A stretch of DNA of 64,000 bases. Origin: Paramecium tetraurelia. Taxonomy: Eukaryota > Ciliophora > Oligohymenophorea > Peniculida > Parameciidae. The DNA is taken from positions 11,206 to 75,205 of the forward strand of contig NW_001798998.1 of assembly GCF_000165425.1 (NCBI RefSeq). Reading direction: 5' to 3'. A program made the position numbers and the translations under genes. Positions 11,346 through 23,799 of this stretch are shown here, in pieces. Each line of letters begins with the position of its first letter. Within the stretch, counting starts at the first letter, position 1. The notes below the pieces were generated by a model. It was not told where the DNA came from and searched no databases. It worked only from the letters and a program-made list of their open reading frames with translations.

Positions 11346-12855
11346 ATGTTCCTATATTGTAGATCCTATATTCCCAAATATAGTGCTAGTCAAGTTATTA
11401 AGAATGCCATTTAAAGAAGAAAAGGTAATCCTTTCATAAGAAATAGAACGAAAAAACGTGATGTAAGAGCATTTAGAGAGATTGGCTGATAAATTGGAAT
11501 ATAAAGTGTATCCATATCACATTACTCACTATGATCCAGCTCATCCTGATTACATCCCAGCTTAAAGACAGGATTACAAATAGAGATTGACTGTTGACAC
11601 TCATAATATGCTGGTGGATGGAGTCAAAAGAGATGTGGCCATGTAGAGACAAGTGGATCAAGCTATCAAGAATTTGGATAGACCATACTTGAAAGGCAAA
11701 CATGGAGTCACCAAAAATGTTACTGGTGGTCTCAAAGATTACTTTCCCATTGAAATACCATATTCATAAGCAGGAAATCTACAGAATGAAGAATTGGAAT
11801 ATGAAAATGTGTTCAGAAATGAAAAAAGATGGATTGCTTAAACTATTTATCCAGCTGAAAAAACTGAAAGCCAAAAGAGACATGAAAAAGAATTGGAATC
11901 TAGACCTGTAACCAGCAAATTCCATCCAGACAAAGGATCTAAATATGATGTCGAAACACCATATCATTTAAGATTCCCATATTTGGCTGATAGATTGGGA
12001 CACCCTGAATTCTTGGCCAATCCCTTCTAAAGATTGTTTAGATTAGAAAGTGATATGTATCATCCAAGTTACAATGATTAACCATTTGTTTAACATCCAT
12101 CAGCTGATCCAGATCCCACTTTGAATTTCGAAGAAGGAGAAGTCATCTATGAAAACACAAGATTACAAGAATGGTTAAAATTCGTATGGTGGACTGGAAC
12201 ATTCAGTTTTGCTTGGATTTGTTGGGTATTACCATATAACATTGTATACAAAACAAATCTCATGTTTGATCACTAAATCGACGCTTCATTCTATCCTTAT
12301 CACTTATAATCCATCTATAATATGGATTACATGAGAATCAATGTGTTGGCTGCAACTGCTGCTTCAGCCTATCTATGGTATTTCCATCATATGTCTATGA
12401 ACGACATTGGAAGAAACTACGTTACAAAAGTTCAATACAATAAAGATAAGGAGCTGATCTTTGTCACAAGAATGGGATCATTTGGTGTTGTTAGAGAAGA
12501 TGTCTTTGAAACTCATCATCTTGAAGTATTACCATACTACACCAAATCCGGTGTGTAGAGTATGAGATAAAATGTAGATACTTATTTAATATTATTCTTT
12601 AGGATTTAGGAATGTATGAATTGTCATGCTTGAATAAATAAGAGTTGATGTACTTATACAAAGAAGATGCCTTCTGGAATCCTAAATTAAAAACACAATT
12701 CCTTACAAATCATACTCAATTGATTTCCAAACAATACTTTGGATTGAAGAGGTAATTTTCCATTTGTCAACATTTTTTTTAGGAACGAAGAAGTTGAATA
12801 TCAAAAGACCTAAACTGTAGGAGAATTACCCTTAAAAGATTTACCTGCTCCTTGA
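11346..12855 (+). CDS. probable mitochondrial inner-membrane protein, ciliate-specific
   Basis: The first 30 residues are basic and free of acids (MFLYCRSYIPKYSASQVI), like a mitochondrial presequence. After an intron in the N-terminal region the chain is soluble, with His- and Pro-rich stretches (DYFPIEIPYS, HPSADPDP). Two membrane helices follow about 300 residues in: WWTGTFSFAWICWVLPYN and NVLAATAASAYLWYFHH. A conserved-looking tail (TRMGSFGVVREDVF) comes after the helices, interrupted by 29- and 31-nt introns. I recognise no family. The architecture suits a lineage-specific respiratory-chain or assembly subunit, but that is inference. Confidence 0.72.
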
Positions 12856-12907
12856 ATTATCAATCATAAATACAAAATAACAACAATAATATATATATAT
12901 AATATTA

Positions 12908-14429
12908 ATGAACGTTGATATATAAAAAGGTAGAGAAAGACCTGTTAGAAGAAACGGCTTAGTTAATGGTCTTAATCCATATCAAACTGTTAGTTGGATT
13001 TATACTCTTACTGATATTATAATAGCTTACATCTTTGCATTTTAGTTTGAAGAGCAGGGAATGCATGTAATATTTAATTTATTTTCTTAAGGAACTCTTG
13101 CTAATCTTATTAACAATCATTGTTACAACCATTTGTTACAGTTGTCTTAAGGCTACTCTAATAGATCCGACAGATCCTATAGTGAAATAGGAAATATCAT
13201 ACAAACAATAAGGGTAAATATATTTATTATTATGCTAAAGTAAGGAATTTAAAACTGAGATCAAATCTTATTGTCTAGTATGTTAGGCACATGTCTAAGA
13301 AAAAACTAAACATTGTTGGAGTTGTAATAAGTAATTTTGAGATTTCATTTAGATGTGTATCACTTTTTGATCATCATTGTATATGGCTCAATAATTGTGT
13401 TGGCGAATAGAACTATTCATACTTTTTTATATTAGTTATCTCCTTGGTCGCCTTTAAAATATTCAAATTGGCCTTAGATATCAACCTGATATACTATGCA
13501 GATGATTTATAAATACTAGTTTATATTTGCATTGCAATCGATCCACCAGTCCTCATCATCCTAATTTACTTATTGTCCATGCATTTATTTTTTAAGTTTA
13601 TGATTTATTTGATATTCCTAGATACAAGCATATTACAACATATGAATACATAAAATCAAAGTAGGACAAAAAATAATAAATAAATCAACAACAGCATCCA
13701 CAGCAAAAGTAGAATTAAAATGAAAGTGGAACTGGATATGGTTAGTTATTATCAACTTCAAAAAGATTCGATTTGAAATCATAATTGTCTCTAAAAACTG
13801 CAGATTCCAAAACAAATAAACAGAACTATTTTTCAAACAAACAAGAGGATGATAAAAAGAATCCTTAATAATCTCCATCTTAACCTTAATTCACTTAGAT
13901 TCCTAGTTTATTCACTTCAAAGCCGACAACTCCAGGGAATGATCAGGATAGAAAGTATCGAATCTAATAATAGAATTCCTAATCCTAAGCAAAAGATCTA
14001 GATGAAATAAGGGATAAGTAGATTTACAATTAAGTGATTGCAGAGGATTCAGAACCTCAAATGAATGAAAGTTCAGATGAAGAGTAGAATGACAACTTTA
14101 ACAATAGTAAAAATCATTGTCCCAAGAATAGCAATGTTTCTTAGATTGATTAAGCTGTAAATCAATCAATATCTGTGGAGGTTGACTAATAAATCATACA
14201 AGAGAAATAGGAGGAAGTGAATAAAGAGATAGAGAATGTAAATTAATCAGCAGATCAAGATATAGTTAGTGTTTCGAACTAATAGTCATTACATGCACAA
14301 CAACCTCCTCCTCCTTAGAATTGTTATACATTCTAAATGGATTTAAATTCTGAATAATAGAAGATTATCATATCTCCGTCTAGTAAGAGAAATAGTTAAC
14401 ATTTAATTGCTGATAATTGTACTGAATGA
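12908..14429 (+). CDS. DHHC palmitoyltransferase
   Basis: This enzyme attaches palmitate to protein cysteines at membranes. Two helices precede the Cys-rich domain, which reads YCLVCQAHVQEKTKHCWSCN, is split by a 22-nt intron, and then gives LFDHHCIWLNNCVG. DHHC is intact, with the next Cys in the NNCVG motif. Two further helices follow (FFILVISLVAFKIF and VYICIAIDPPVLIILIYL), then the TTYEYI element (TTxE motif) after another intron. The last 230 residues are a Gln/Ser/Asp-rich cytoplasmic tail without a known domain. Introns of about 22-27 nt are needed at five or so sites. The substrate is unknown. Confidence 0.92.
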
Positions 14430-14529
14430 ATTTACATGTTGTATAAATTTATAATTAATAAAAATCATAGAAATTGTGATAACATTTTCATTATATATAT
14501 AAATTAAATATAAGTTCTGGTTATTATAA

Positions 14530-15030
14530 ATGAAAAGTTTAGCTTAGAATGTGTAATTACAGAAAGTTATCAAAACTGTAAATGGCCTAAGATCCACTGT
14601 AGATTAGAGGGTACAAATTTCTATTGGAGTTGGTCTTGCGTTTGCGCTGATTGGATATAAAATCTTCAGAAGTAAGGGTAATGATCAATAATCAACGCAA
14701 TAAACACCAGAAGCTGTTGAATAGGAGAAATAATCGTAAAATTCAATTAACTCTGAAGAGAATGATATTATAGAAATTGAAGAAAACAAGTAATTAGAAA
14801 AACAACAATAATAATAAAAGTAAAGTGAACCAAAATAAAAAAAAAAGCAACTTATATAAAAAATTAATAAAAAGACTAAAAAATAATTTTAAACAGATAA
14901 TGAAATGCCTGCTCCTAAATTAGTGATAGAAAAACAAAATTCATTTAAATAGGAGAAAAATGCAGATGATAAATTATTTTTTCAAATATACTAAAAAATG
15001 AACTAGGAAGCTTCAAATGAAGATTCATGA
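14530..15030 (+). CDS. small single-pass membrane protein with charged tail
   Basis: An intronless frame of 166 codons. One membrane helix lies at about residues 34-46 (ISIGVGLAFALIGYKIF), after a short N-terminus and before a long Gln/Glu/Lys-rich tail that includes a polyglutamine run and a coiled-coil-like stretch. No domain is recognised. The arrangement resembles small outer-membrane or ER-anchored proteins. It is in tandem with the DHHC and LRR genes, 100 bp and 35 bp away. Confidence 0.65.
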
Positions 15031-15065
15031 GGTCTTTTTCATATTAATTAATTATATTATTATTA

Positions 15066-15530
15066 ATGAAAGTAACTATTATTAAGTCAAATGTTGATAA
15101 AATTTTGAGCTAGATAGAGAATAAGGAAGAAATTATTAATATCACTGCAATAAAATGCAATTTAGAAACTATTCCAATTTTGGATTTCCCTAATCTTAAA
15201 GTCCTTGATCTATCATATAACAACATTTCTTCGTTTGAAAATTTACCAAGCACAATAGAATACTTAAATTTACAAAATAATCAATTTGAATACTTTGAGG
15301 ATTTGGAATTTCCTCCATCCTTGGTCTATTTAAACTACAATGGCAACAAGGTTTCCACTAAAATTTAGTATCGTAGCAAATTAATTAAGAGGATAAAACA
15401 GACATGTCCTGAATTCAAGTATTTGGATAATGTTCCCATAAAACTACGTTATGCAGAGATGCCTATCAACATCAGTAAGTTTGATACTGTTATGGATTTT
15501 ACGTATGAGATGTTTGGGGATGAGATTTGA
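15066..15530 (+). CDS. short leucine-rich-repeat protein
   Basis: An intronless frame of 154 codons. Residues 40-100 hold about three leucine-rich repeats, with LKVLDLSYNNI, IEYLNLQNNQF and LVYLNYNGNKV each showing the LxxLxLxxNxI spacing. The flanks are an N-terminal helix-like cap and a 55-residue C-terminal part with basic residues (RSKLIKRIKQTC). LRR proteins usually bind other proteins; in ciliates many are cytoskeletal or ciliary. No enzyme domain is attached and the partner is unknown. Confidence 0.82.
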
Positions 15531-15581
15531 TTTTTATATCAGCATAATAACTATAAATTTAGTTCTAATTTATTAATTAAA

Positions 15582-17344
15582 TGAATAAACAAGAAAGAGA
15601 AAATGTTAAGTAACGTATCGAAGAAAGAATATTTTAAATCAAATTAAAAAACACATAACATGTACTGTCATATAGATGATTAATAAATAGGAAGTAGTAA
15701 TTGGAAAAAATGCCAATTTTACAAAAATAATTGAATAAGAATATGCAACCAAATATTTGGAGAGCTTAGGAATTGAAGCTAATCAAAAAAATATACTAGA
15801 TGATCTTAAAGAATTATCCATTGAATAGATGTGAAATAACAGGCGGATGGAATAGTAACATTATTACATAATAATTATAGCATCTGGATTATATGCAGAT
15901 ACTATTAACATTGTAGTTAGATAGAAGAAAAAGAATATCGATATACCTTAAGGATAAAAAGATAAGGATGTATTGGATGAAGTTTAGAAGGAATAGGATC
16001 TGAAGAAAATAACAATTAAAAAAGAGTGAACAAGAATAGGATCAATAGTTAACACAATAATAATTGGCATTGTAATAAAAAAATGAAGTTGAATAATAGA
16101 AGGAATTATTGGAAAGAGAGGAAGAAAAGAAAATTAAATTTAAATTGGATTTCTCAATAGAGTAGATCAAATACAAATACTTATTCCCATTTAATCAGAC
16201 ATTTTAAAGAGAAATAGAATTAGAATATGGTCAATTAGGACAGACTAGAATTTCAATAAAATGATGAAACGCATTCAGAACATGATAAGTTTTTGGTCTT
16301 TGAGAGCAAAATATTCTAATTGCCTTTTATTCATATAGAAATTCCAGCACCGCTACTGAAGGATGTACAGAGACCTCCGAACATCAAACCAGAAGATATT
16401 GAAAAAGTCTTAAAATAAATAGATAAATTGTTTCCTAAAAGCATCTTCCCAATAAAGGCAAGCGCTAAGAGTTAAGAGAAATAATAGTAATAGTAATAAC
16501 AAGTAAATAAAGAAAAAGTAAGTGATGATGTAGAAACGCGATATATAGTATTTGAGAAACATTAGGTTGACAATGTATTTTAATTGATCCAGAAAAGTGA
16601 GATGGTAAAATTGATTGGATTGTTCCTTCATTTGTCGTATTGGTTAGTGTTTGGTGTAACATTGCCAATTTAAATATAAACACTAACAAAAAAGTAAATG
16701 TATATATAGATGATGGAAATCATTGAATCATTTCAATCATTTTATGCTCCTAAATTGTGGATGCATTTAATTATGCCTATGATATTAGTTTCATTGAAGA
16801 TGGCTACTGAATATTTATACAAAAATCATTACATTATATTTTTTGAGAAACCGAGAACAGAAATAAACACACCAGGTAATATTGCTATGGATAAAATCTT
16901 TCATTTTGCTGATAGATTATTTGATTAGAATAATTTATTTTGCAGATTCATATTTTTAGAGAGTAGCAAATAAAAAAAGATAGGTAATGATGCTAAATTT
17001 ATGCATAAAAGAATATTTGGTGTTTCACCTTATTTAGATATCATGATTTAGAATCCATAAAACAGTAGAACTAGAGCCATCATAGCTAAACAAAGGGATA
17101 TAGACAGTATTTCTATTTTATTAACTTTTTAGTAAGAGATAAAATATTAACAATAGGTGAGAGGAAATTGACTCAAACAATGCCACCCATCTTGAGATAA
17201 CAAAGTACTAAGGAGGAGAAGGACAAAATAGAAATAGCGTAGAAAGCTAAAATGTTTAGTGTTGTGTTAAGTAGAATGCAGTAAGACTTCGAGAAAGTGT
17301 TGAAGGAGAAGGAAGTCTTAAAGCTGAAATAGATTCAATGTTGA
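15582..17344 (+). CDS. Gln-rich coiled-coil protein of unknown function
   Basis: A multi-intron gene whose 3' part is clear: one frame runs from about 16240 through a polyglutamine stretch, LFLHLSYWLVFG and MPMILVSLKMATEYLY, then a 26-nt intron near 17110 leads to GERKLTQTMPPILR and stop TGA 17342-17344. The middle is a Glu/Gln-rich coiled coil. The 5' part (15582-16030) is less certain. NYPLNRCEITGGWN looks coding, but two frames are plausible around 15620-15660 and 15955-16030. No family is recognised. Length is about 550 residues. Confidence 0.55.
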
Positions 17345-17425
17345 AGACATTCAACGCTAGATTATAGATTTTTTCGTATATATTCTATTAAGTTAACATA
17401 TGTGATATTAAAGTGCATAAAGAAT

Positions 17426-18120
17426 TCATTACAAGGGTTGTCTTTCTTTTCTTATCCTTTTTTGGGTTTTAGGCTTTTCATTCTACTTTTTGATTTCATT
17501 AAAAAGGTCTTCATCCTTCCCATTGTCACAATGATCACAATTACACTCAACAGTACATTTTTTCCCCCTGATAAAACATTCACAATATTTCTTCACACAT
17601 CTTGTCTTGGAGCAATTACATCCCCAGATTTCAACCGTCTCAAATATTTTTTCTTTTGGAACCTTCTTATTTCTGTGAGCCTTCTTCTTTACATAATCCA
17701 CAGCCTGCATTCTTTTCATTTTAAATTCTTCCGTATTTTCACATTCTTCACATCTACATGATTTCCCACAAAATCTCCCATTGTGGAAACAAGAACAATA
17801 CATCTTTAAGCAATGAGTCTTTTAGCAACTGCAAGGCTAGAATTCTTCCTATTTAATTTCTTCTTTCTACTCTTGTAGGTTTTCGTCTACATTTGGGCTT
17901 TCATCGTGTATGTTATTTGTTTCCCCATAAGCGATGTGTTATTTTTCAGGAACTAGTTCAGGCTCTATGTATGAATTCCTATAATATTAAATTTCTTTTA
18001 CCATTTTTCTAGCTTTGGAGGATGCCTTTGGTATTCTTAATCGCTAAAATTGGAGCACATGCTGAATAGCTTCTATAAAAATGGGGGTTTCAAGTCATCT
18101 ATGTATTCTTGGTTACACAT
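17426..18120 (-). CDS. CRC-domain (tesmin/TSO1/LIN54-like) DNA-binding protein
   Basis: Two cysteine-rich CXC repeats form the DNA-binding CRC domain. The first reads CSCQKTHCLKMYCSCF then CGKSCRCEEC, the second CNCSKTRCVKKYCECF then CNCDHCDNG. They are joined by a basic linker with the VDYVKKKAHRNKK helix. Each repeat has a Tyr (LKMYC, VKKYC) of the type that contacts the CHR element in LIN54. This suggests a transcription regulator, perhaps of cell-cycle genes. A 23-nt intron lies near 17980. The chosen ATG is 18118-18120, but the frame looks coding further up (to about 18280, including ECRCNLCHLIEK), so an extra 5' exon is possible. Confidence 0.9.
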
Positions 18121-18395
18121 TAGAAGGAAGTACTAATATCGAAAAATTATTAATTATAAAATTCCTACTTTTTCAATTAAATGGCAAAGATTACATCGGC
18201 ATTCATCATATTCTGCAGATTTAATAAACTTCTCATTTACTCTAGAATCCCGTTGCTGATTATATAGAATTAAAATTATTAATTTCCTATCATTGAGTCA
18301 TTTTGCTCCTTTTTTATTAACGATAATATGAAAATTATTATTTTATTAAATACTTCAAAATTGAATAATATATTTATCAATTAATACTATCAAAA

Positions 18396-19952
18396 ATGAA
18401 CAAAGATATACTTTCAGATCCATGCTCCAGTCAAAACACGTCAGAATTGCTTCATTTTATACTTAATTCAAGCAAATAGTCAAATAAATTCAAAAGAGTT
18501 CTCCCTCGATTATCAATCACAGAAACCCTAAACAATTCCATTCCACGCTCTCGACTCATGTCTTTAAACCATGAACCTACTGGTTTCATTACTTCAAGAA
18601 TTAATTAAATTCAATACACAGGAGATTATTGCTATAAAGCTTAGAATAATCAAACGTTACTGCTAAAACATTAGCCAGAGAGAAATGCAGATACAATGGA
18701 AAAATCTATTGAGTGTAGTCCATCAGTTCGTTCTTAATAAACAACAAAGGTAATTGAGACATGATAGGAAGTTTAAATGTCCATCTATGTTAGAGTCAAT
18801 CAGATAACGGAGAAATTACACTCTCTAAAAGTACCTAGATGACAATTTAACAGTATTTTGTGAAATCATAAAAAAGAAGGACATTGAAAAATTGATCAGC
18901 TTCTTAAATTATCCATTTCAATATTCTTAAGAATTAAATGTAACCGTATAATATTAATTAATAGCATTTAGAGACATTTTGCGAATTGCTGTATTTTATA
19001 GCCTATTACGGTAATACAATATTACAACTTAATAAGGCAACATTTTTATTTAAGGATTGTTTAAAATTATCAGAATTGTGTAGAAATCACAAACTGAAAG
19101 TTAAAATTTTGATTTAATTATTTTCAATTGCAAAGCAGTAATACTAATGCAATATTTAATAGATTGAAACAATATGACAAGGCTCATAAATTCATATTGA
19201 AAGCACTTCAATATGCTTGGGCTAATAATTTTGATGACTATGAAATAGATTGCTACGATAAATTGGGTATTTGTTATTTCTATATGGGCGATATCAACAA
19301 AGCAAATCATCTACATAATAAATGGGTAAAGTGTGAAATCGAAACCAGGGATTCCTATTATCGAATAACTTCCAAAGAGTTTATCTAATTATATGAAAGA
19401 TCATAACCACTTTGTCGAGAATTTGACGATAAAATTTCAAGATATATTCACATCCCATTTATGAATATTAAAACTGGATAGGCATTTGATTCGAATTCAA
19501 CTATAAAGTATAATACTTGTGAGGCAATTTCATTAATGAATGATATTCTTCTTGGACTTGATTACACAGAATACTTTTTAGAATACCATTAGATTGGATA
19601 AACTCAAAAACCACAGCTAAAAAAATCATCATTGCCCAGAAGAGCACTTGAAATTATGCAAAAATATAACAACAATAAAGATAAATATGTATTTGATCAT
19701 AAGATTCACGAAAACCCTATTTATAAATTATCACTTTAGGAAAAGGTTGACTATAGGAAATCCAAATTCTACTCTCTTGATTCTGTGTAGTAAAACATCT
19801 AAAAATACATTTCTGAATAGAGGGAACCGTTCAAAAAAAGTGAAAAGATTTATGTTAAGGAATCTCAAAGAAAGGATTTGTCGCCTGAGAATGGAAACCA
19901 ATTGTCTTTACATTTTAGAAAGATTTTGGTGAGCATAATTAATTAAAATTGA
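18396..19952 (+). CDS. TPR-repeat protein
   Basis: The N-terminal 120 residues are Ser/Asn/Gln-rich. The middle has helical repeats with TPR features: YDKAHKFILKALQYAW, then DCYDKLGICYFYMGDINKA, a clear TPR-type helix pair. TPR arrays mediate protein-protein contacts. The C-terminal 150 residues are basic and low in complexity. At least four short introns are needed (near 18750, 18830, 18945 and 19100). Proteins of this plan form large families in ciliates and their partner is not predictable. Exon boundaries in the N-terminal half are uncertain. Confidence 0.65.
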
Positions 19953-20004
19953 AAAATATTTAAATATATATTTGTTTCCCTTGCTATTTAATATTTAATT
20001 AATA

Positions 20005-22765
20005 ATGTAAGATTAAGAAATTCTGAAAAATGAAAACAAACCTTTCATTCCTCAATAACCAAAACCAATTAATCGGACTGTTCTTCAATCATTACTCCAT
20101 GAGTATCATATTCTCATTAAAGGACTAAGAAACTAGTAAAATTATCACTATCCTCTAGAGAATATCAAGATTATTGCAATGTTAAAGGAGCTTGTGGATA
20201 AACTATTCCACTTATCCTCATTCTACCAATCAGTCTTGCTATAGGTACGTCTTAACTGATGTTGCTATTTTTTTAAAATATTCAAGACGGTATATTTTGA
20301 TACTATGTTGTTAAAAAGGACCTGTATTGCCTGCCTTGATTTAATTTCTTTTATTATAAGCTGCCCAAACTTTGATACTGTATATGATTCTTAAAGCCTG
20401 TGAAGTTATTCCCAAAAAAATTGAAAATCCTTTATTATTTGGCAGGATAACATCTTACATTTTCACCTGTTTAAGCATTGCTGAGGGAACATTACTAATT
20501 GTATTCATATCAGTTTAATATTAAAAAGGAAAGAATAACAAATTTCAACGAATTGTCATAATCTTATTTTTGGACTATTATTGGATTAATAATTTGGTAA
20601 AAGGTAAATATTCATATTAATAAGATAATACAATTATTTATTTATGATTATAAACTTAGAATAGGCTTAATAATATTTTTGTATATCTATTATGTATTTA
20701 GAGTTGATAGCGATTTATTCATTAGAGTAATTGTTTTGGCTATTTTTAGGATATAATAAAAGTAATAGCTTACATATTATTGGAAATTATTTTCATTATC
20801 GATTCTGAATTAAAGAATTACTCTCAATATTAATTCGAAAATAATATGTAATTTAGAAATAACAAAGAAGAAGTTCAATTCATGATTCCATAAGTCCACA
20901 TGCAGACACAACAATAGATTTTGGAATTAATTACTAATCAATTTCCCATCATTCTATTTGATTAGACTAAAGAATTAATTCATATCTCAGGAATAGGATT
21001 AAAATAATTGTAATTGGAAGAAGATTAAAACATCGATTTGATATCAGCAGAGGTCAAAATAAGAAAGATGGAGGTCTTAAAATTATTCTCAACAAATTAA
21101 TCTAACAAAGATAATTTAGTTTAATTGAAAAGATTGGCTAAATTTGGATCTACTTGTGGAACTAATGAAAAAGGAGAGTTATTGCATTCCCTTCTAAATG
21201 GACCAGCTCTTTAGCAGTTGCGTATATTGAGATAGCCACAAGAAAATCAAAGAGTCATTCATTACAATCCAGATGGTATTTTAGAGTAATTACTTAATAA
21301 TTTAATAAATGAATAATAGACTGAATACAAAGGAATATCTAAATTTAATCTACCAAAAAATCAATGCAAATACTTTTAATTTACTTTAATTAAAGTACCC
21401 AAGGGAGATAACTTTTAGATTTTCTTAATTTTAGAAGATATAACTTAATTATATCAAGATATCAATTTGAACTAGAAAAATGAAGATGATGACCTTCCAA
21501 TTATGTGTCAAGAATTCAGATAAATGTTGTTCTGCTAATAATAATTTTAAATTCCTCTCAAATTGCTCAACATTGAAATCAAAAATACACTCAGGTGTTC
21601 CAAAACTTAATATTTACAAGAGGAATTATTTGATGCAGACAACTTAATTAAATAATTATAAGAAAAGTATCAGAACCAAATTAATCCTAATATTAAATTA
21701 TAATTCTTAAATAACCTAAAATAACATACTGGGGAATTTAAAACAGATCAATTGAGATTAACATAAATTATGTAAATTCTACTGGATAATAGCATTAAAA
21801 ATACTAAAGAAGGATTTATAAAGATAATTATTGAAGATGATTTTAGATAGAATTGTATCTAAATAGTAGTTGAAGATACTGGTAAAGGAATTAATTTGGA
21901 TATCTTCTAAGAAGAATTTAATGTTAATTCAATCCGATCCTTGCAAATAGTTAATTACATAACTAAGATTTTAGGTCCTGTATTTCAATGCAAGAAAATA
22001 ACAGGCCAGCTTGCTAATAAAGGATTAAGAATTAAGTCCTTACAGGATTGTGGTACAAGAATATCTTTTTCAATCAGAAATCTAGCTTTAGATGAGTTTA
22101 GTACTCAGTTCATAATAGATGAAGAAATAACTCAAGACGAAATGGACGTTGATGTTGAAGAGAATGAAATCATGGAGAGGTACATAAGAGATGATGATCA
22201 AATATAACATTTATAAAGACTTAATAAAGGATTGAGATCATTAATTATTAATAGATAATAAACTCAAAAGATTGCTAAGCCAATAGATATCAACACTAAC
22301 AAAAAATAAACTAAATTAGTTGGCATGATGAAACTATAGGAGTTGGGGAGATTCAAGAATATTTAAAAATAGAATGAATCTTGTTAATGTAGTTACAAAT
22401 TAATTATCAATTCAAATTAAGAATTTGAAAGAGTCATCAAATAACATACATAGGACAATGTTTCATTTATTAATGAACAAGATTCATACAAACATATTAG
22501 TTTAAGATTAAGAGATAAAGTTTGTTAGAATAATTCTTGTTAATATTTTAAAAATATCATTGTCAATTGTCACAACACTAATTTCAATTATAGAGAGTAA
22601 TTATTATTCATTATATTTAGATTAATAACAAAGATTCTTGGAATCAATAATAATTTTAAAATTATTATTTTAATATATAATTCCTATGGGGAAATGGACA
22701 CATTAGGAAATTGCTTCATGATGCCAATTCAATTGGATATGTTACTATAATACTTATAAAGTTGA
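20005..22765 (+). CDS. degenerate membrane-bound histidine-kinase-like protein
   Basis: The N-terminal third has several hydrophobic helices. A cytoplasmic region then ends in a histidine-kinase ATPase domain: N box QILLDNSIKNTKEGF near 21775, then VVEDTGKGINLDIF, the Asp-x-Gly ATP-lid motif, and CGTRISFSIR at its end. I see no His-containing H box (the region before the N box lacks an HExxxP-like motif). The last 150 residues have the length and rhythm of a receiver domain, ending in CFMMPIQLDMLLQ where receivers carry MxKPI, but no phospho-acceptor Asp. Ciliates have many hybrid kinases; this one looks like a non-phosphorylating relative. Introns around 20250 and 20600 are not well resolved. 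Confidence 0.72.
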
Positions 22766-22984
22766 GATAGTTATTATAAATATTAACATTCATTGATAAT
22801 ATATTAGATTCAAACGTAAGTAAGAAAACATTAAAGTGATTTCTTAAAAATCAAAATCTTGTCAACTTACTTCCAAGCTAAGTTTAAAAATAACTCAAAT
22901 TCAAGAATCTGAGATATAATTTTATATCAGTATACTTTATATACTTCTATTTTTAATTATATTATTGTGATATAAAAATTAAAA

Positions 22985-23676
22985 ATGAATTAATAAGACG
23001 AGGATCCTAAATATTAGTAGCCTCACGAACAACGGATAAATTCTTATTTGAAAAAACCTGTCAAATTGACCTAATTGGATCCGGAGATAATGAAGGCATA
23101 TTCAGAGTAGATTGGAAAAAATCCTCAATAGGCTATGCCAAAATTGTCGTGGTAAATTATAATTGCAAATTGACAAAAGGTGGCAATAATTCTTGCTTAG
23201 ACCTGATATTAGAAAGAAGTACAATTCATATAGAAGATTTTCGAAGGAAACATTACCTATGTTGGTCTTTGTAGTATTTTCAACTGGAGTATTGATAAAA
23301 ATGGAAGGACAGTATGATAAGATGAAGTAGAAAGTATAAAGCTCAAAGACTCTAAAGGAAATTGAGATTGAATAAGAGGATGCTGTAATATTTGTTACTT
23401 ATTTAGTATATTAGAGCAGCCTTGGAAGGAAAGAAAATAAATTTGGACGTAACAATTTAAGAGCCAAGAAAGGAACAAAGGTACAAGTTTGAAGACGATG
23501 ATGATGATCAAAATTTACCTGGGTTCGATACCTAGGATGACTTTTATGAGGGATTAGCAAAAGAGGCCAAGTAAGGAGGCAACATTCCTCAGGAATATTA
23601 GCAATAATATTTGGAATATTAGTTCAGAAAGAAGAAGGGAGATGATGAATAATAGAAGTCTAAGTTTGATTTATGA
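22985..23676 (+). CDS. small single-pass membrane protein, possibly mitochondrial
   Basis: About 210 residues after removing introns of 28 nt (near 23154) and 22 nt (near 23381). A soluble N-terminus with KLSWWQQFLLRPDIRKKY leads to one helix (LPMLVFVVFSTGVLIKM) followed by a charged helix and an acidic, Gln-rich tail with a DDDDD run. A single N-proximal helix then a charged tail is the plan of COX16-type assembly factors, and the spacing is similar, but no residue-level signature proves it. Confidence 0.6.
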
Positions 23677-23799
23677 TATATAATTGTATTTATTTATAAT
23701 CAAAGCAACCAATATACAATGAGAATTAATTGATTTAGTAATACAGAAATTTATACTATAGATAACATTGATTCTTATATTTATGCATAAAAAAACACC

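Noticed and set aside
17402-17761. Plus-strand hydrophobic ORF of 119 codons
   Set aside because: It is the antisense shadow of the Cys-rich CRC domain gene.
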